Shown piece after piece: positions 37,532 to 46,724 of a DNA stretch of 64,000 bases (its first letter is position 1; every line of letters begins with the position of its first letter). A program made the translations under genes and the position numbers. Origin of the DNA: Deltaproteobacteria bacterium (GTDB lineage Bacteria; JADJOY01); contig JADJOY010000042.1 of assembly GCA_016713535.1 (NCBI GenBank), positions 14,332 through 78,331 on the forward strand. The letters run 5' to 3'. The notes under the pieces are model-generated. The model made no database searches and had not been told where the DNA came from. It saw only the letters and a program-made list of their open reading frames with translations.

Positions 37532-38817
37532 GGGCTCAGGGCACGCTCCTCCACGAGACCCGCGAACTCGGCGAGCGTGGAGGCGGAGAAATGGCTCTTT
37601 CGAACACAAAAAGAAAGCGTCAGCTCGCTGCGAGATGGGCTGACCGCGTCGAGGGTCCAGGAAGGATATGCGCTGCCCTCGACGCGAAGCCGCGATAGCT
37701 CCAGGTCGCCGAAACGCCCGACCAGCCCATCGAGTAGCCCGAAGTTCGAGAGCAAGAGCGTCGGACCGAGGGTGAGCAGCGCGTCGCCCATCAGCCGCGT
37801 CAGTGCCCGCCCGACCCACACCCCGACCTCGGTCGGGTGAGTTCGCACGGGCCAGCGCGGCGCCATCGACCAGGCACGGTGGTCGCGGTCCGCGTCAGCT
37901 TTCGCCGTGCGCACCGCGGCGAGTATCTCCGCGAAGGTAGCGTAGCGTCCGATCCTCGCCCCCAGGTCGAGGTTGAGCGTGAAGGTACCCGTCACGTTCG
38001 CGGCGACGAGCGTCGAACGGTCCGTCGGACGAAGGTTCGCGGGCAGATCGATCGAAGCAAAGCGTGCCCGGGAGCCGTGGCTCGCGTTCCACTCCGTGTA
38101 CGCCGTGAGGGCGGCCGCGGCCAGCCAGTCGTTTATCGTCACGGCACCTACCCGGGCCGCCTCCCGGATGACGCCGAGCGGAAGCACCACGTGGTGGTGG
38201 AGGGTTCCCCTGGCGCCGGCGATGCCGGTGCGCACGATCGGGTCGGCGCTGCGCGCGACCGTGCGGCCAGATCCCGGATCGACGAAACGACGCCCGGGGT
38301 TCCTCTTCACGTCGGCCGGCCGAGGGGCGTAGAGCCGCCCCTCGCGACGCAACCGGACTTCGTCGACGGCGGGCTCGAGGATCCGCGGAAACGCGTCATA
38401 CTGTTCGAGGACCGTGCGAACGACGCGGGCGAAGCCCACGGCGTCGAACGCGACATGACTCATCTCGAACGCAAGCGAACCGGTACCGACGTGCACCCGG
38501 AGCGGTGGCTCACGAATCAGGTCGAAGGTCCGCGGTTCGGCGTAGGCTCCATGAAGGTACGCCCTGGCCTCGAACGGCCGGCACCGCCAACGGTAGAAGA
38601 GGCCGCCGAAGCGTTCGATCTGCGCGCCGGCCACCGGATGGTGCCGCGTGACCGCCAGCTCGAGCGACGCCGCCAGTCGTTCCACATCGAGGTGACCGCC
38701 GAGGTCGAAGACGAACACCAGAGCATCCGTGAGCCCCGGAAACCGAAAGGAGCGCGCGAAACAGCCCAGCGTATCGACGGGCAACGTGAGGCCTGGCTCT
38801 GGACGGGCCACGTTCAC
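37519..38817 (-). CDS. condensation-fold acyltransferase homologue with altered active site
   Basis: About 432 residues, the same fold as its downstream neighbour: DALVFVFDLGGHLDVERLAA, LELAVTRHHPVAGA, TINDWLAAAALTAYTEWNAS, DLPANLRPTDRSTLVAANVT and LLLSNFGLLDG. The active-site motif reads EMSHVAFDAVG (about residue 120): the second His and the Asp are kept, the first His is Ser, and the Gly is Ala. It may still be active, since only the second His is catalytic, or it may act as a partner of the next enzyme. GTG at 38817 is chosen; a GTG at 38898 would overlap the divergent gene. Confidence 0.7.
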   Translation of the reverse strand: MNVARPEPGLTLPVDTLGCFARSFRFPGLTDALVFVFDLGGHLDVERLAASLELAVTRHHPVAGAQIERFGGLFYRWRCRPFEARAYLHGAYAEPRTFDLIREPPLRVHVGTGSLAFEMSHVAFDAVGFARVVRTVLEQYDAFPRILEPAVDEVRLRREGRLYAPRPADVKRNPGRRFVDPGSGRTVARSADPIVRTGIAGARGTLHHHVVLPLGVIREAARVGAVTINDWLAAAALTAYTEWNASHGSRARFASIDLPANLRPTDRSTLVAANVTGTFTLNLDLGARIGRYATFAEILAAVRTAKADADRDHRAWSMAPRWPVRTHPTEVGVWVGRALTRLMGDALLTLGPTLLLSNFGLLDGLVGRFGDLELSRLRVEGSAYPSWTLDAVSPSRSELTLSFCVRKSHFSASTLAEFAGLVEERALSPCKS

Positions 38818-38879
38818 GGCCGACCAACCTACTCCACGCGCTCGCTCACGGCTCGCCACGCGCGCCACGGGGTAGCCCC

Positions 38880-39788
38880 TTGAATCCGACGGCGTCACTG
38901 CTCGAACTCGTTCGGTGTCCGTGGTGCAAGGGGCCGTTGTCCACCGTCGCCAGCGCGATGACGTGTGCGCCGTGCAGGGCGAGCTATCCGTGGCATCGGG
39001 AGCTCGGGTGTTGGGACCTACGCCCGCCCGCGCCCGATCGCCAGAGCGACCGGATTCGGAGCGTTCGCTCCCAGGTGACCCGTAGCTCGGCTCGCCAGCG
39101 CCAGGATCGACTATGGCGTGCGCTGAGTAGCGTGAGCTCGGAGATCCCCCGCCAGGGGCTCGTCGTGCGGATCGACGTGCTCGGTGGCGAGCGGCTCAGC
39201 GATGAATTCCGTCACGAGGCCCAGCTCGTGACGAGCGTAGGCGCGGCCATTGCGCGACAGGCGGATCTCGACCAAGCAACCGCACCGTTGGCACTCGTCG
39301 ACCCGTGCTTTCTTCCCGTCCTCAGCCAGTGCGTCGATCTCGTCGACGCCGAGCTCCTCGACGCACCGCCCGCAGACCTCGAGACCCGCCTCGCCGAGGT
39401 TCATCGTGTGCTCGCAGCGTCGGGACGGGCCTACCTGACCGGACGCTCGCGTTCGGCGGCGCTCGAACTGGCGGACCTCGCCGCACGAGCCTCGTTCGCC
39501 GACGGGTTCGGCTGGGCCGATGGCGGACCGCGTGCACGCTCCCGCGTCCGCATGGCGGCGGTTCACCGACACGTACAGGCGTGGGTCGGATTCGAGTACA
39601 CGCTCGGACGCGGCATTTCGGCGCCCAGGCCCTCGTTCATCGGGCGCTGGCTCGGCCGGTTGCGTCGCGAGCGTGAGCTCGTGTGCTGGCGCACCCGACC
39701 TGGAACCGAAGACTGGAAACTACCGCCCTCGGACGAGCCCATGGTCTTCGGTCGGTTCCATTTCCCAGCGTCCGCTCCGACCGCCTGA
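38880..39788 (+). CDS. Trm112-like zinc-ribbon protein with degenerate methyltransferase-like domain
   Basis: About 302 residues. The N-terminus is a four-Cys zinc ribbon ([14 protein letters not shown] ... [15 protein letters not shown] at 13-16, CAPC at 29-32), as in the Trm112 family that activates methyltransferases. The rest contains [18 protein letters not shown], which recalls the C-terminal half of a SAM methyltransferase, but no Gly-rich SAM motif is visible. It may be an inactive methyltransferase or an activator subunit. TTG at 38880 is the only start that includes the first CxxC. It is divergent from the acyltransferase operon, 62 bases away, and is thus a candidate partner. Confidence 0.55.
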   Translation: MNPTASLLELVRCPWCKGPLSTVASAMTCAPCRASYPWHRELGCWDLRPPAPDRQSDRIRSVRSQVTRSSARQRQDRLWRALSSVSSEIPRQGLVVRIDVLGGERLSDEFRHEAQLVTSVGAAIARQADLDQATAPLALVDPCFLPVLSQCVDLVDAELLDAPPADLETRLAEVHRVLAASGRAYLTGRSRSAALELADLAARASFADGFGWADGGPRARSRVRMAAVHRHVQAWVGFEYTLGRGISAPRPSFIGRWLGRLRRERELVCWRTRPGTEDWKLPPSDEPMVFGRFHFPASAPTA

Positions 39789-40228
39789 TTTCTTCGCCAG
39801 GCGAAACGGGCCGAGCTGCATCCCCGATCGACGGCCTTGCACATGTCGTAGATCGTGAGCGCCGCCGCGGTCGCCGCTGTGAGGGCTTCCATCTCGACGC
39901 CGGTAGGACCCGTGCAACGGACGGTCACGGAGACGTCGATACGCGCGGGTGCCCGGCCCGCGACGAGCGCCACGTCGACACCGCTGAGGGCCAAGGGATG
40001 GCACATCGGAATCCAGTCGGACGTTCGCTTGGCAGCCTGGATCGCTGCCACACGCGCGACCGCCAGCACCTCACCCTTCTCGACCTCACCACGCTCGATC
40101 CGATCGAGCGTGGCGTCGTTCATCACCACGGAGCCCAGCGCGGTGGCCTCGCGCCGGGTTCGCTTCTTGCGGGTCACGTCGACCATGCGAGCGCGCCCCG
40201 CGGCGTCGAAGTGGCTGAAACGCGGCAT
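39720..40228 (-). CDS. moaC: cyclic pyranopterin monophosphate synthase MoaC (frameshifted)
   Basis: Second step of molybdenum cofactor synthesis, forming cPMP with Moa[70 protein letters not shown] and [13 protein letters not shown] are the family signatures. The C-terminal end ([17 protein letters not shown]) lies one base out of frame; a G missing from the CGGGGA run at about 39825 explains this. About 170 residues when corrected. As corrected, its 3' end overlaps the convergent zinc-ribbon gene by about 70 bases, which is unusual. No other moa genes are in view. Confidence 0.9.
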
Positions 40229-40342
40229 CGGTGCTCTCCGGGAAGTGCTGCGCGGCGTTGGCTTTGCGACGATCGGGGCGGACGATAGCATCGAGCGCTT
40301 GCTTCGCCTGCAGCGCCTCGTGCCCGCCCTCGTTGACCAGCC

Positions 40343-42862
40343 ATGACCGCCGCGCTCAGCTCGCCACGTAGACCCTGGCTAGCGCCGGCCCTCTTCGCCC
40401 TCGCCGCGGCGGCCGTCCTCGCGCCGAGCGTGCTCGGCTCGGCGCCCATCTACGGTTTCGACACCGTGCAGGAGAAGTTCTTCTGGCGTAGCTGGGCGTA
40501 CGCACGAATCGCCAACGGGGAATGGCCGTGGTGGTGCGCCGGGCTCGTCGGAGGTTTCCCGCTCACCGCAGAGCCGATCACCCAGTTCTGGTACCCACCC
40601 GTCGCCGTGCTCCATCTGCTTTTTCCGATCGGACGTGCGCTGAATCTCACGTGGTGGGTCCATCTCACATGGGGCGGGCTCGGGATGTACCGCCTGCTCC
40701 GATCGCGGCGACTCGGTGCACCAGCCGCAGGGCTGGGCGGGCTAGCCTATGGGCTGTCGGGCTGGATGGTCGGACACGTGCCCATGGGGGGTCTCCCCCA
40801 CCTGGCGAGCTGCGCCTGGGCACCTTGGCTCCTTACCTCCCTGCTGAGAGTCGTCGAAGGTGCTGACCACCCCCGACCCCGCGACGTCGCGGTTGCCGCC
40901 CTGGCCTTCGGGGCCAGCTTGCTCGCCGGCCACGCTCAGTTCACCTACGGCGCGCTGCTCTTCTTCGTGATCTTCGTGCCGCTCGTGCGGGTGAAGCGCG
41001 GCGGGGGCGCCCGCTCGGATGGCGGTACGCACACCGCGACCGTGGGGCGTGTCCTGGCACTGGCCCTGGCGCTCGCCCTCGGCGCGGCGCTCGCAGCAAC
41101 GATGCTCGTCCCGTACGCGAAGCTTCTCGCCGCTTCGAACCGGGGGGAGGCGCTCCCCGCCGAATTCGCGGACTTCGGCGCGCGTCTCCCGTTGGTGCAG
41201 CTCCTCGGCGCGTATGCACCCAGCTTCTTCGGCGGCTCCCGGGGTGTGTCTTACTGGGGCTTTCCGACCCGCGAAGCCGTAACGCCCTACCTGGGCATCG
41301 TCCCACTCGCGTTGGCACTCTCGCCCGTGCCCCGCCGCGCGCGACGTGAAGCCTGGGCGCTCCGGATGATCGGGGTCTTCGGACTCGTGCTGGCGATGGG
41401 ACCGGCGACCCCGGTGCTCGGTCTGCTGAGGTCCGTCGCACCGCTGGTCGATCGCGCCCGCCATCCAGCGCGCTGGCTCGAGCTCTCCATCCTCGCGGGA
41501 AGCTGGCTCGCCGCGTGGGGTGCGCAACGCATCATCGAATGGACTGGCGAAACCCGGCTCGGTGCTGCCCCCCACCCGCAGAGAGGGCCCGGCGGGACCG
41601 GCCTCGTGATCGTCGCGGCCTGCGCCCTCGCTACCTGGTGGGCCATCGCCTCTGGGTCAGCAGCGACTGCCCGATACGGGTCCCTGGTAGCATCTCGGAT
41701 CGACGAGAGCTCGCTCGCGGAGGGAGATGCGCTGCGCAGCGCGCTTCCGGCCGCCCTCGAGCAGGCGAGAGAGTGCTCCGAAGCCTCGTGTCTCCGCGCT
41801 CTGGCCTACGCCGCCGCCGCGCTCGGACTGGTGGCAGCGGCGCGCCTAGCACGCCAGTCTCGAGGTGCCGCATGGGCGCTGGTGGGACTCACCGCGATCG
41901 ATCTGGTCAGCCTTGGGAGGCGCGAGATCGTCCCGTTCGATCAGACCGCCCTGCCCTGGCCGGACGATATCGCGCACACCGCAGCGGACGCCTCCCCGGA
42001 GATGCGTATCGCGACCGCGGTTCCCGGTGCTCGGTTTCCGTTTCCGTCGGCCTTCCGGGGGTCGCACGAGATCCTGAGCCGGATCGGACAGGCCGACATG
42101 CATCGTCCTCTCCTCGTCGGTGCGGCCACGCCTCAGGGCGGGATTCCGACGACGCCGGTTCGCTGGCTCCGCCTGGCGGTGGGCGTCGGCTCGTACGACT
42201 TCAACTACACCCCCGTCGGTCCGAGGACCGTGGTCGATCGCCTCTCGGTCGGCCTGTTGATCACCGCGCCCGGGCAGCGTCCAGAGGGAGCCGACTGGAC
42301 ACGCGTGGTCGCGAACGAGCAGCAATGGCTGTGGCGAAACACGAACGCGCTGCGACGCGCGTCGCTGGTCCATCGGTGTGTCGCGCTCGCCGGTCCGGAT
42401 CAAGTGCTCCACACGTTGCGCGATCCTCGACGCGAGCTGCCCGACGGCGTAGCGCTGATCTCGGGTGCTTGCCCCCCGGGGATCGAGGCACGGGACCCGG
42501 GTGAACCATCCACCGAAAGCGTGCGCTGGCTCGAGGCCACCGACGAGCGCGTGATTCTCGAGACCGCCGCGTCCTCCGGCGCACTCCTGCGCCTCGCCGA
42601 TGCCGCCATGCCCGGCTGGTCCGCGACGGTGGACGACGTGGCGGCGCAGATCCATACCGTCGACTTCGCACTCCGCGGCGTCGTGGTCCCGCCGGGTACG
42701 CATCGGGTCGTGTTCCACTACCGTCCTGCGGCGGCCTGGCTGGGCATCCTCGTCAGTGTGACGGCGCTCTGCGCCGTTGGCATGCTGCTGGCGCTCCCTG
42801 ATCGCCGGACGACCGGGAGGTGCCCGTCGAGGCGCGATCCGGCCCCGGTCACCGGTGGATGA
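40343..42862 (+). CDS. YfhO-like polytopic membrane protein
   Basis: About 839 residues with ten or more hydrophobic segments. [55 protein letters not shown] and [15 protein letters not shown] are typical of the YfhO family, GT-C-like proteins linked in Gram-positives to glycosylation of lipoteichoic acid. The C-terminal 250 residues form a soluble extracytoplasmic part ([36 protein letters not shown]). The 3' end overlaps the convergent LLM oxidoreductase by 14 bases. Likely role: sugar transfer onto an envelope lipid or protein. Confidence 0.75.
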   Translation: MTAALSSPRRPWLAPALFALAAAAVLAPSVLGSAPIYGFDTVQEKFFWRSWAYARIANGEWPWWCAGLVGGFPLTAEPITQFWYPPVAVLHLLFPIGRALNLTWWVHLTWGGLGMYRLLRSRRLGAPAAGLGGLAYGLSGWMVGHVPMGGLPHLASCAWAPWLLTSLLRVVEGADHPRPRDVAVAALAFGASLLAGHAQFTYGALLFFVIFVPLVRVKRGGGARSDGGTHTATVGRVLALALALALGAALAATMLVPYAKLLAASNRGEALPAEFADFGARLPLVQLLGAYAPSFFGGSRGVSYWGFPTREAVTPYLGIVPLALALSPVPRRARREAWALRMIGVFGLVLAMGPATPVLGLLRSVAPLVDRARHPARWLELSILAGSWLAAWGAQRIIEWTGETRLGAAPHPQRGPGGTGLVIVAACALATWWAIASGSAATARYGSLVASRIDESSLAEGDALRSALPAALEQARECSEASCLRALAYAAAALGLVAAARLARQSRGAAWALVGLTAIDLVSLGRREIVPFDQTALPWPDDIAHTAADASPEMRIATAVPGARFPFPSAFRGSHEILSRIGQADMHRPLLVGAATPQGGIPTTPVRWLRLAVGVGSYDFNYTPVGPRTVVDRLSVGLLITAPGQRPEGADWTRVVANEQQWLWRNTNALRRASLVHRCVALAGPDQVLHTLRDPRRELPDGVALISGACPPGIEARDPGEPSTESVRWLEATDERVILETAASSGALLRLADAAMPGWSATVDDVAAQIHTVDFALRGVVVPPGTHRVVFHYRPAAAWLGILVSVTALCAVGMLLALPDRRTTGRCPSRRDPAPVTGG

Positions 42863-43868
42863 CGTCGACCAGCCTCCGCCAGCGTTCGTTCGGGTCACGT
42901 CCCGGCACGAACGGCCAGTAGAGCGATACACGGTCGAGCACGCCCGCGTACCTCTCTCGGATCAGCTCGGGGATCTCGTCCCAGGTTCCCGTCACGGCGC
43001 AATGCTCGAGCATCTCGTCGCTGATCAAGCCGGGCATGTCGCCCCACCCGCCGGTGCGGGAGAGCTCGCTGAGCCGGTCACCGATCTCCTGCCAGCCGTG
43101 CGTCTCGAGGATCTTCGCGTACGTGCGAGTGGACGCGTAAAACGAGAGCTGGCTGCGCACCAGGGCACGCATCGGCTCGCGTTCCGCCTCCGTGTCGCCC
43201 GCGATCACGAACACGCTGCTCGAGAGGGCCACCCGCGAGGGATCGCGCCCGGTCTTCGCCGCTCCCTCGGCGACCAGCGGCCGCACGAACTCGCGCACGT
43301 ATCGGGTGGTGTGGAACGGGTGCACGTGAAACCCGTCACACAGCTCGCCTGCGAGACGGCACATGTACTCGTTCACGCCCGCGATGTAGATCGGAATGCG
43401 CGGATGCTCGATCGGTCCCCCGCTGAAGAACGGCGTCATCAGCGAGAACCGATAGAAGCGCCCCTGGTAGTCGAGTGGCGTTCCGTTCTGGAAAGTGTCC
43501 CAGATCGCTCGGATCGAGAGAATCATCTCGCGGAGCTTCGGCCCCGGCGACTCCCATGGCACCGAGAAACGCCTCTCGTTGTGGCCCTTGACCTGAGTGC
43601 CCAAGCCGAGGATGAAGCGACCGCCACTTGCGGCCTGGAGATCCCAGGCGACCTGTGCCGTGACCATGGGCGATCGCGGGAACGCGACAGCGATCGCCGT
43701 CCCCAGCTCGAGCCGCCGCGAATGAACCGCGGCGACCGCGAGCGGCAAGTAGGGGTTGTGCGCCGCTTCCGAGGTCCACAGACCGTCGAAGCCCAGCGCC
43801 TCCGCCTCGCGCGCCACGTCGGGGATCGCCGTGAGCGCGTTCGTTTCGATACCCGCGTCGATCTTCAT
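42849..43868 (-). CDS. LLM-class (F420/FMN) oxidoreductase, TIGR03617-like
   Basis: About 339 residues with a luciferase-like TIM barrel: AREAEALGFDGLWTSEAAHN, RLELGTAIAVAFPRSPMVTA, WDLQAASGGRFILGLGTQV, and IPIYIAGVNEYMCRLAGELC. AFPRSPMVTAQVAWDLQ and the long C-terminal part fit the F420-type TIGR03617 group that is frequent in Actinobacteria and Binatota-like genomes. The cofactor cannot be proved from sequence. ATG at 43868 is supported by an upstream GGAGGAG. Substrate unknown. Confidence 0.82.
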   Translation of the reverse strand: MKIDAGIETNALTAIPDVAREAEALGFDGLWTSEAAHNPYLPLAVAAVHSRRLELGTAIAVAFPRSPMVTAQVAWDLQAASGGRFILGLGTQVKGHNERRFSVPWESPGPKLREMILSIRAIWDTFQNGTPLDYQGRFYRFSLMTPFFSGGPIEHPRIPIYIAGVNEYMCRLAGELCDGFHVHPFHTTRYVREFVRPLVAEGAAKTGRDPSRVALSSSVFVIAGDTEAEREPMRALVRSQLSFYASTRTYAKILETHGWQEIGDRLSELSRTGGWGDMPGLISDEMLEHCAVTGTWDEIPELIRERYAGVLDRVSLYWPFVPGRDPNERWRRLVDVIHR

Positions 43869-43972
43869 GGTGCTCCTCCGTGTCCAGGACGAGCCTAGCG
43901 CGGCGCTGCGATCGATGGCTGCGCTCGGGCGCCGTGCGCCAGCCTCGAGGCTGCGGTTTAGAATGGGAAGCC

Positions 43973-44815
43973 GTGGACGACTGGCTGACCCCGCGACGAC
44001 GCTATGCGGCGCTCGTCGAACGCGCCGACGAGGAGATCGAGCTCGAGCGGGCAGCGGCGACGATCGCACTGATCGCTTATCCCGACCTGGCCATCGAGAC
44101 GGTGATCCGGCAGATCCAGGCCCTGGCAGACCGGGTGCGGGGGCACGTCGGTGCGACCGATGATCCTCAGGCCCGCCGCGCCGCCCTCGACCGCGTGCTC
44201 TTCGCCGATCTCGGATTGCGCGGCAACGAGGCCGACTACTACGACCCGCGGAACAGCTTCCTGAACGACGTCTTGGACAGGCGGCTGGGCATCCCGATCA
44301 CCCTCTCGGTGCTCTACATCGCGGTAGGACGTCGCGCAGGAATGGACGTCGAAGGTGTCGGATTCCCAGGCCACTTCCTCGTACGAATCCTGCTCGGGGG
44401 GGGCGAATCCGTGCTGGTCGACCCGTTCGCGCAGGGTCGCGACGTCTCCGACCGCGATCTCCGCGCCTTGCTCAGCCACATCGCCGGTCGGGACACATCG
44501 GTCCCCCCCGAATACCTCGCGCGCTCCTCGACCCGAGACGTGCTGGCGCGGGTGCTGGGCAACCTGCGTGGCATCTACGCCGGTCGCGGCGACGCGATGA
44601 AGACCCTCGAAGTGATGGAGTGGCTGGTGCTGACGCACCCCGGGAACGCCACGCTCAAGCGCGACCGGGGGCTCCTCTACTACCGCCTCGGCTCGATGGC
44701 GGCGGCCGTCGCAGACCTTCGCGCCTACCTGTTCGCGATCCCCGCTGCGGAGGACCGCGTGACCATCGAACAGGTGGTGAAACGTGCCCTGAAGTCGAAG
44801 CCTACGGTCCACTGA
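43973..44815 (+). CDS. SirB1-family transglutaminase-like protein with TPR
   Basis: About 280 residues. The N-terminal transglutaminase-like domain shows FNDVLDRRLG-type sequence (SFLNDVLDRRLGIPITLSVL), GVGFPGHFLVR and VLVDPFAQG; the usual catalytic Cys position is occupied by Ser or Thr (GIPITLSVLY), as in many SirB1 proteins, so it is probably not a protease. TPR-like repeats end the protein (ALKRDRGLLYYRLGSMAAAV). GTG at 43973 is the start. Despite the name, the biochemical role of SirB1 is unsettled. Diverges from the LLM gene over 104 bases. Confidence 0.85.
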   Translation: MDDWLTPRRRYAALVERADEEIELERAAATIALIAYPDLAIETVIRQIQALADRVRGHVGATDDPQARRAALDRVLFADLGLRGNEADYYDPRNSFLNDVLDRRLGIPITLSVLYIAVGRRAGMDVEGVGFPGHFLVRILLGGGESVLVDPFAQGRDVSDRDLRALLSHIAGRDTSVPPEYLARSSTRDVLARVLGNLRGIYAGRGDAMKTLEVMEWLVLTHPGNATLKRDRGLLYYRLGSMAAAVADLRAYLFAIPAAEDRVTIEQVVKRALKSKPTVH

Positions 44816-44828
44816 CCATCGGCTTCGT

Positions 44829-45476
44829 TCACGGCTTGGGGACCTTCTTCCAGTCCGAGAGGAACTTCTCGAGACCGATGTCCGTGAGCGGGTGCTGCGC
44901 GAGCTGCATCATGACTTTCCAGGGCATCGTCCCTACGTCCGCACCGATGCGTGCGGCATCGAGGACGTGCACTGGATGCCGGATCGAGGCCACCAGAATT
45001 TCCGTCTCGAAGTCGTAGTTGTCGAAGATCTGGCGGATGTCCTCGATGATGTCCATTCCCTGCTGACTGATGTCGTCGAGCCGTCCGATGAATGGACTCA
45101 CGTACGACGCGCCCGCCTTTGCCGCCAGCAGCGCCTGAGTCGGCGAGAAGATCAGCGTGACGTTCGTCCGGATTCCCTCGGCCGACAGGCGCCGAACGGC
45201 CTTGAGGCCCTCTGGAATGAGCGGCACCTTCACTACGACGTTCTTGTGGATGGCCGCGAGCTCGCGTCCCTCCTTCACGATCCCATCAGCCTCGACCGAC
45301 ACCACCTCGAGTCTCACCGGGCCGTCGACCAGCGCCAGGATCTGATCCACGACCTCCCGGAACGGCTTTCCTTCCTTTGCAACCAGGCTCGGATTCGTCG
45401 TGATCCCATCCACGAGTCCGGCGTCCAGCCCTTCCTTCACTTCGTCGATGTTGGCGGTGTCGAGAAAAAATTTCAT
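44829..45476 (-). CDS. fsa: transaldolase / fructose-6-phosphate aldolase (TalC/MipB type)
   Basis: Class I aldolase of about 215 residues, the short transaldolase form. [34 protein letters not shown], the Schiff-base lysine in [35 protein letters not shown] and SPFIGRLDD are diagnostic. It serves the non-oxidative pentose phosphate pathway or cleaves fructose 6-phosphate; sequence alone does not decide. It converges with SirB1 at a 13-base gap. Confidence 0.93.
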   Translation of the reverse strand: MKFFLDTANIDEVKEGLDAGLVDGITTNPSLVAKEGKPFREVVDQILALVDGPVRLEVVSVEADGIVKEGRELAAIHKNVVVKVPLIPEGLKAVRRLSAEGIRTNVTLIFSPTQALLAAKAGASYVSPFIGRLDDISQQGMDIIEDIRQIFDNYDFETEILVASIRHPVHVLDAARIGADVGTMPWKVMMQLAQHPLTDIGLEKFLSDWKKVPKP

Positions 45477-45700
45477 CGTGGGTCTCCGGATCCTCGAAGC
45501 TTCCAGGGGGGGCTGGCCCCCACCGGCGACCGCCAGAATGGCGGGCGATGGTGAGCCCGGCTTGCGGCCTGCGTGCGCGGCGGGCGAACTCGGCGCCAGT
45601 CTACGGGGGGCCAACCCGGAGTCAAGGCGGCCCAGCGGACCTCTACCGTGCTGGCTCGCTGTTATCCTCGGCGATTCGAAGTCGACACCGTGAGCGATCC

Positions 45701-46195
45701 ATGACCCAGGCTTCTCCTCTCGACTCCCTTTTCGACGATCGGAATCGCGCGGCGCGGGCGCTGCTCGCGCTCTTGACGCTGCTCGGCATCATGGCCTGGT
45801 TCGCGTTCGCCGGGCCGATGCACGAGATCACCTTCGCGAATTGCATCGCCGAGCCGGAGAGATGGGAAGGCAAGGAGCTTCGGTTGTCGGTCACTCGCGT
45901 CCGCGGGATCGAGGATGGGCTCATCCTCGTTCGTGCCGGACGAGAGATCGGCCGAGTGCGTCCTCCGGATGGGCAGCTTCCAGCCGGTTTGAACGCCGGC
46001 GATACGATCAGCGTAGAGGGCGTGTTTCGGTCGACGGGGATACTCGAGTCCCGGCGCGTCTACGTCCACGAAGCACGTCCGTGGAAGAACCGGGCCTCGC
46101 TCGTCGGGATGTGCGTCGCGGTGGGCGCGGGACTGGTCGTGTTCCGGTGGGATCGAGCGCGCGGCGGGCTCGTGGAGCGCTTCGACGATGCCTGA
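45701..46195 (+). CDS. small membrane protein with OB-like domain, unknown
   Basis: About 164 residues, not recognised. One hydrophobic helix near the N-terminus ([20 protein letters not shown]), a beta-rich middle ([38 protein letters not shown]) that looks like an OB-fold, and a second helix near the end ([17 protein letters not shown]). The topology would put the OB-like part outside the cytoplasm. Its stop overlaps the ATG of the next gene by eight bases, so the two work as a pair. A distant CcmE-like fold is a guess only. Confidence 0.6.
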   Translation: MTQASPLDSLFDDRNRAARALLALLTLLGIMAWFAFAGPMHEITFANCIAEPERWEGKELRLSVTRVRGIEDGLILVRAGREIGRVRPPDGQLPAGLNAGDTISVEGVFRSTGILESRRVYVHEARPWKNRASLVGMCVAVGAGLVVFRWDRARGGLVERFDDA

Positions 46196-46724
46196 CCTCA
46201 TCACGCACAGCGTCGCGGGCCACCTCGTCGCTCGCGTCACCCGGCTGCGTCACGGGCTCGTGCTGCTCGTGATCGGGAATTGCCTCCCGGACCTCCTCAG
46301 CCGGCTGCCGGTTCGTGTCATCGGAGAAATCAACTTCCGCACCGGCCACCTCGCTGAACCCTATTGGTACTGGATGTGGATGCCTGGCCACCTGCCGGTC
46401 GGGCTCCTGCTCGCCTCCTACGTGCTCGCGCACCTCTTCGTTCGTGAGCGTCGGCGCGCCGCCTTCTTCACCCTCCTCGGTGGATCGTTCACTCACTTGC
46501 TCATGGACTCGTTTCAATGGCACGCGTCCGGCGGCGAGCCGATCTTCTGGCCCTTCACCTGGAACGGTTACGAGATCGGCCTCGTGTCCCCGGAGGCGAG
46601 CCTCACCTGGATCCCGGCCCTGCTGGTCGCGAGCGCCGTGGTCGAGACGGTCCACCAAGCCGCCAAGGCGTTCGTCACCCGGCGTGCCGCGGAGCGGCGC
46701 ACCGACGGGCCCGTGGGCCACTGA
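46188..46724 (+). CDS. membrane protein, metal-dependent-hydrolase-like (YdjM/DUF4184 type)
   Basis: About 178 residues with four or five helices. His and Asp residues at helix ends ([38 protein letters not shown]) follow the pattern of the membrane-bound metal-dependent hydrolase families YdjM/DUF457 and DUF4184. Translationally coupled to the upstream small membrane protein. Function unknown. Confidence 0.65.
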   Translation: MPDLITHSVAGHLVARVTRLRHGLVLLVIGNCLPDLLSRLPVRVIGEINFRTGHLAEPYWYWMWMPGHLPVGLLLASYVLAHLFVRERRRAAFFTLLGGSFTHLLMDSFQWHASGGEPIFWPFTWNGYEIGLVSPEASLTWIPALLVASAVVETVHQAAKAFVTRRAAERRTDGPVGH

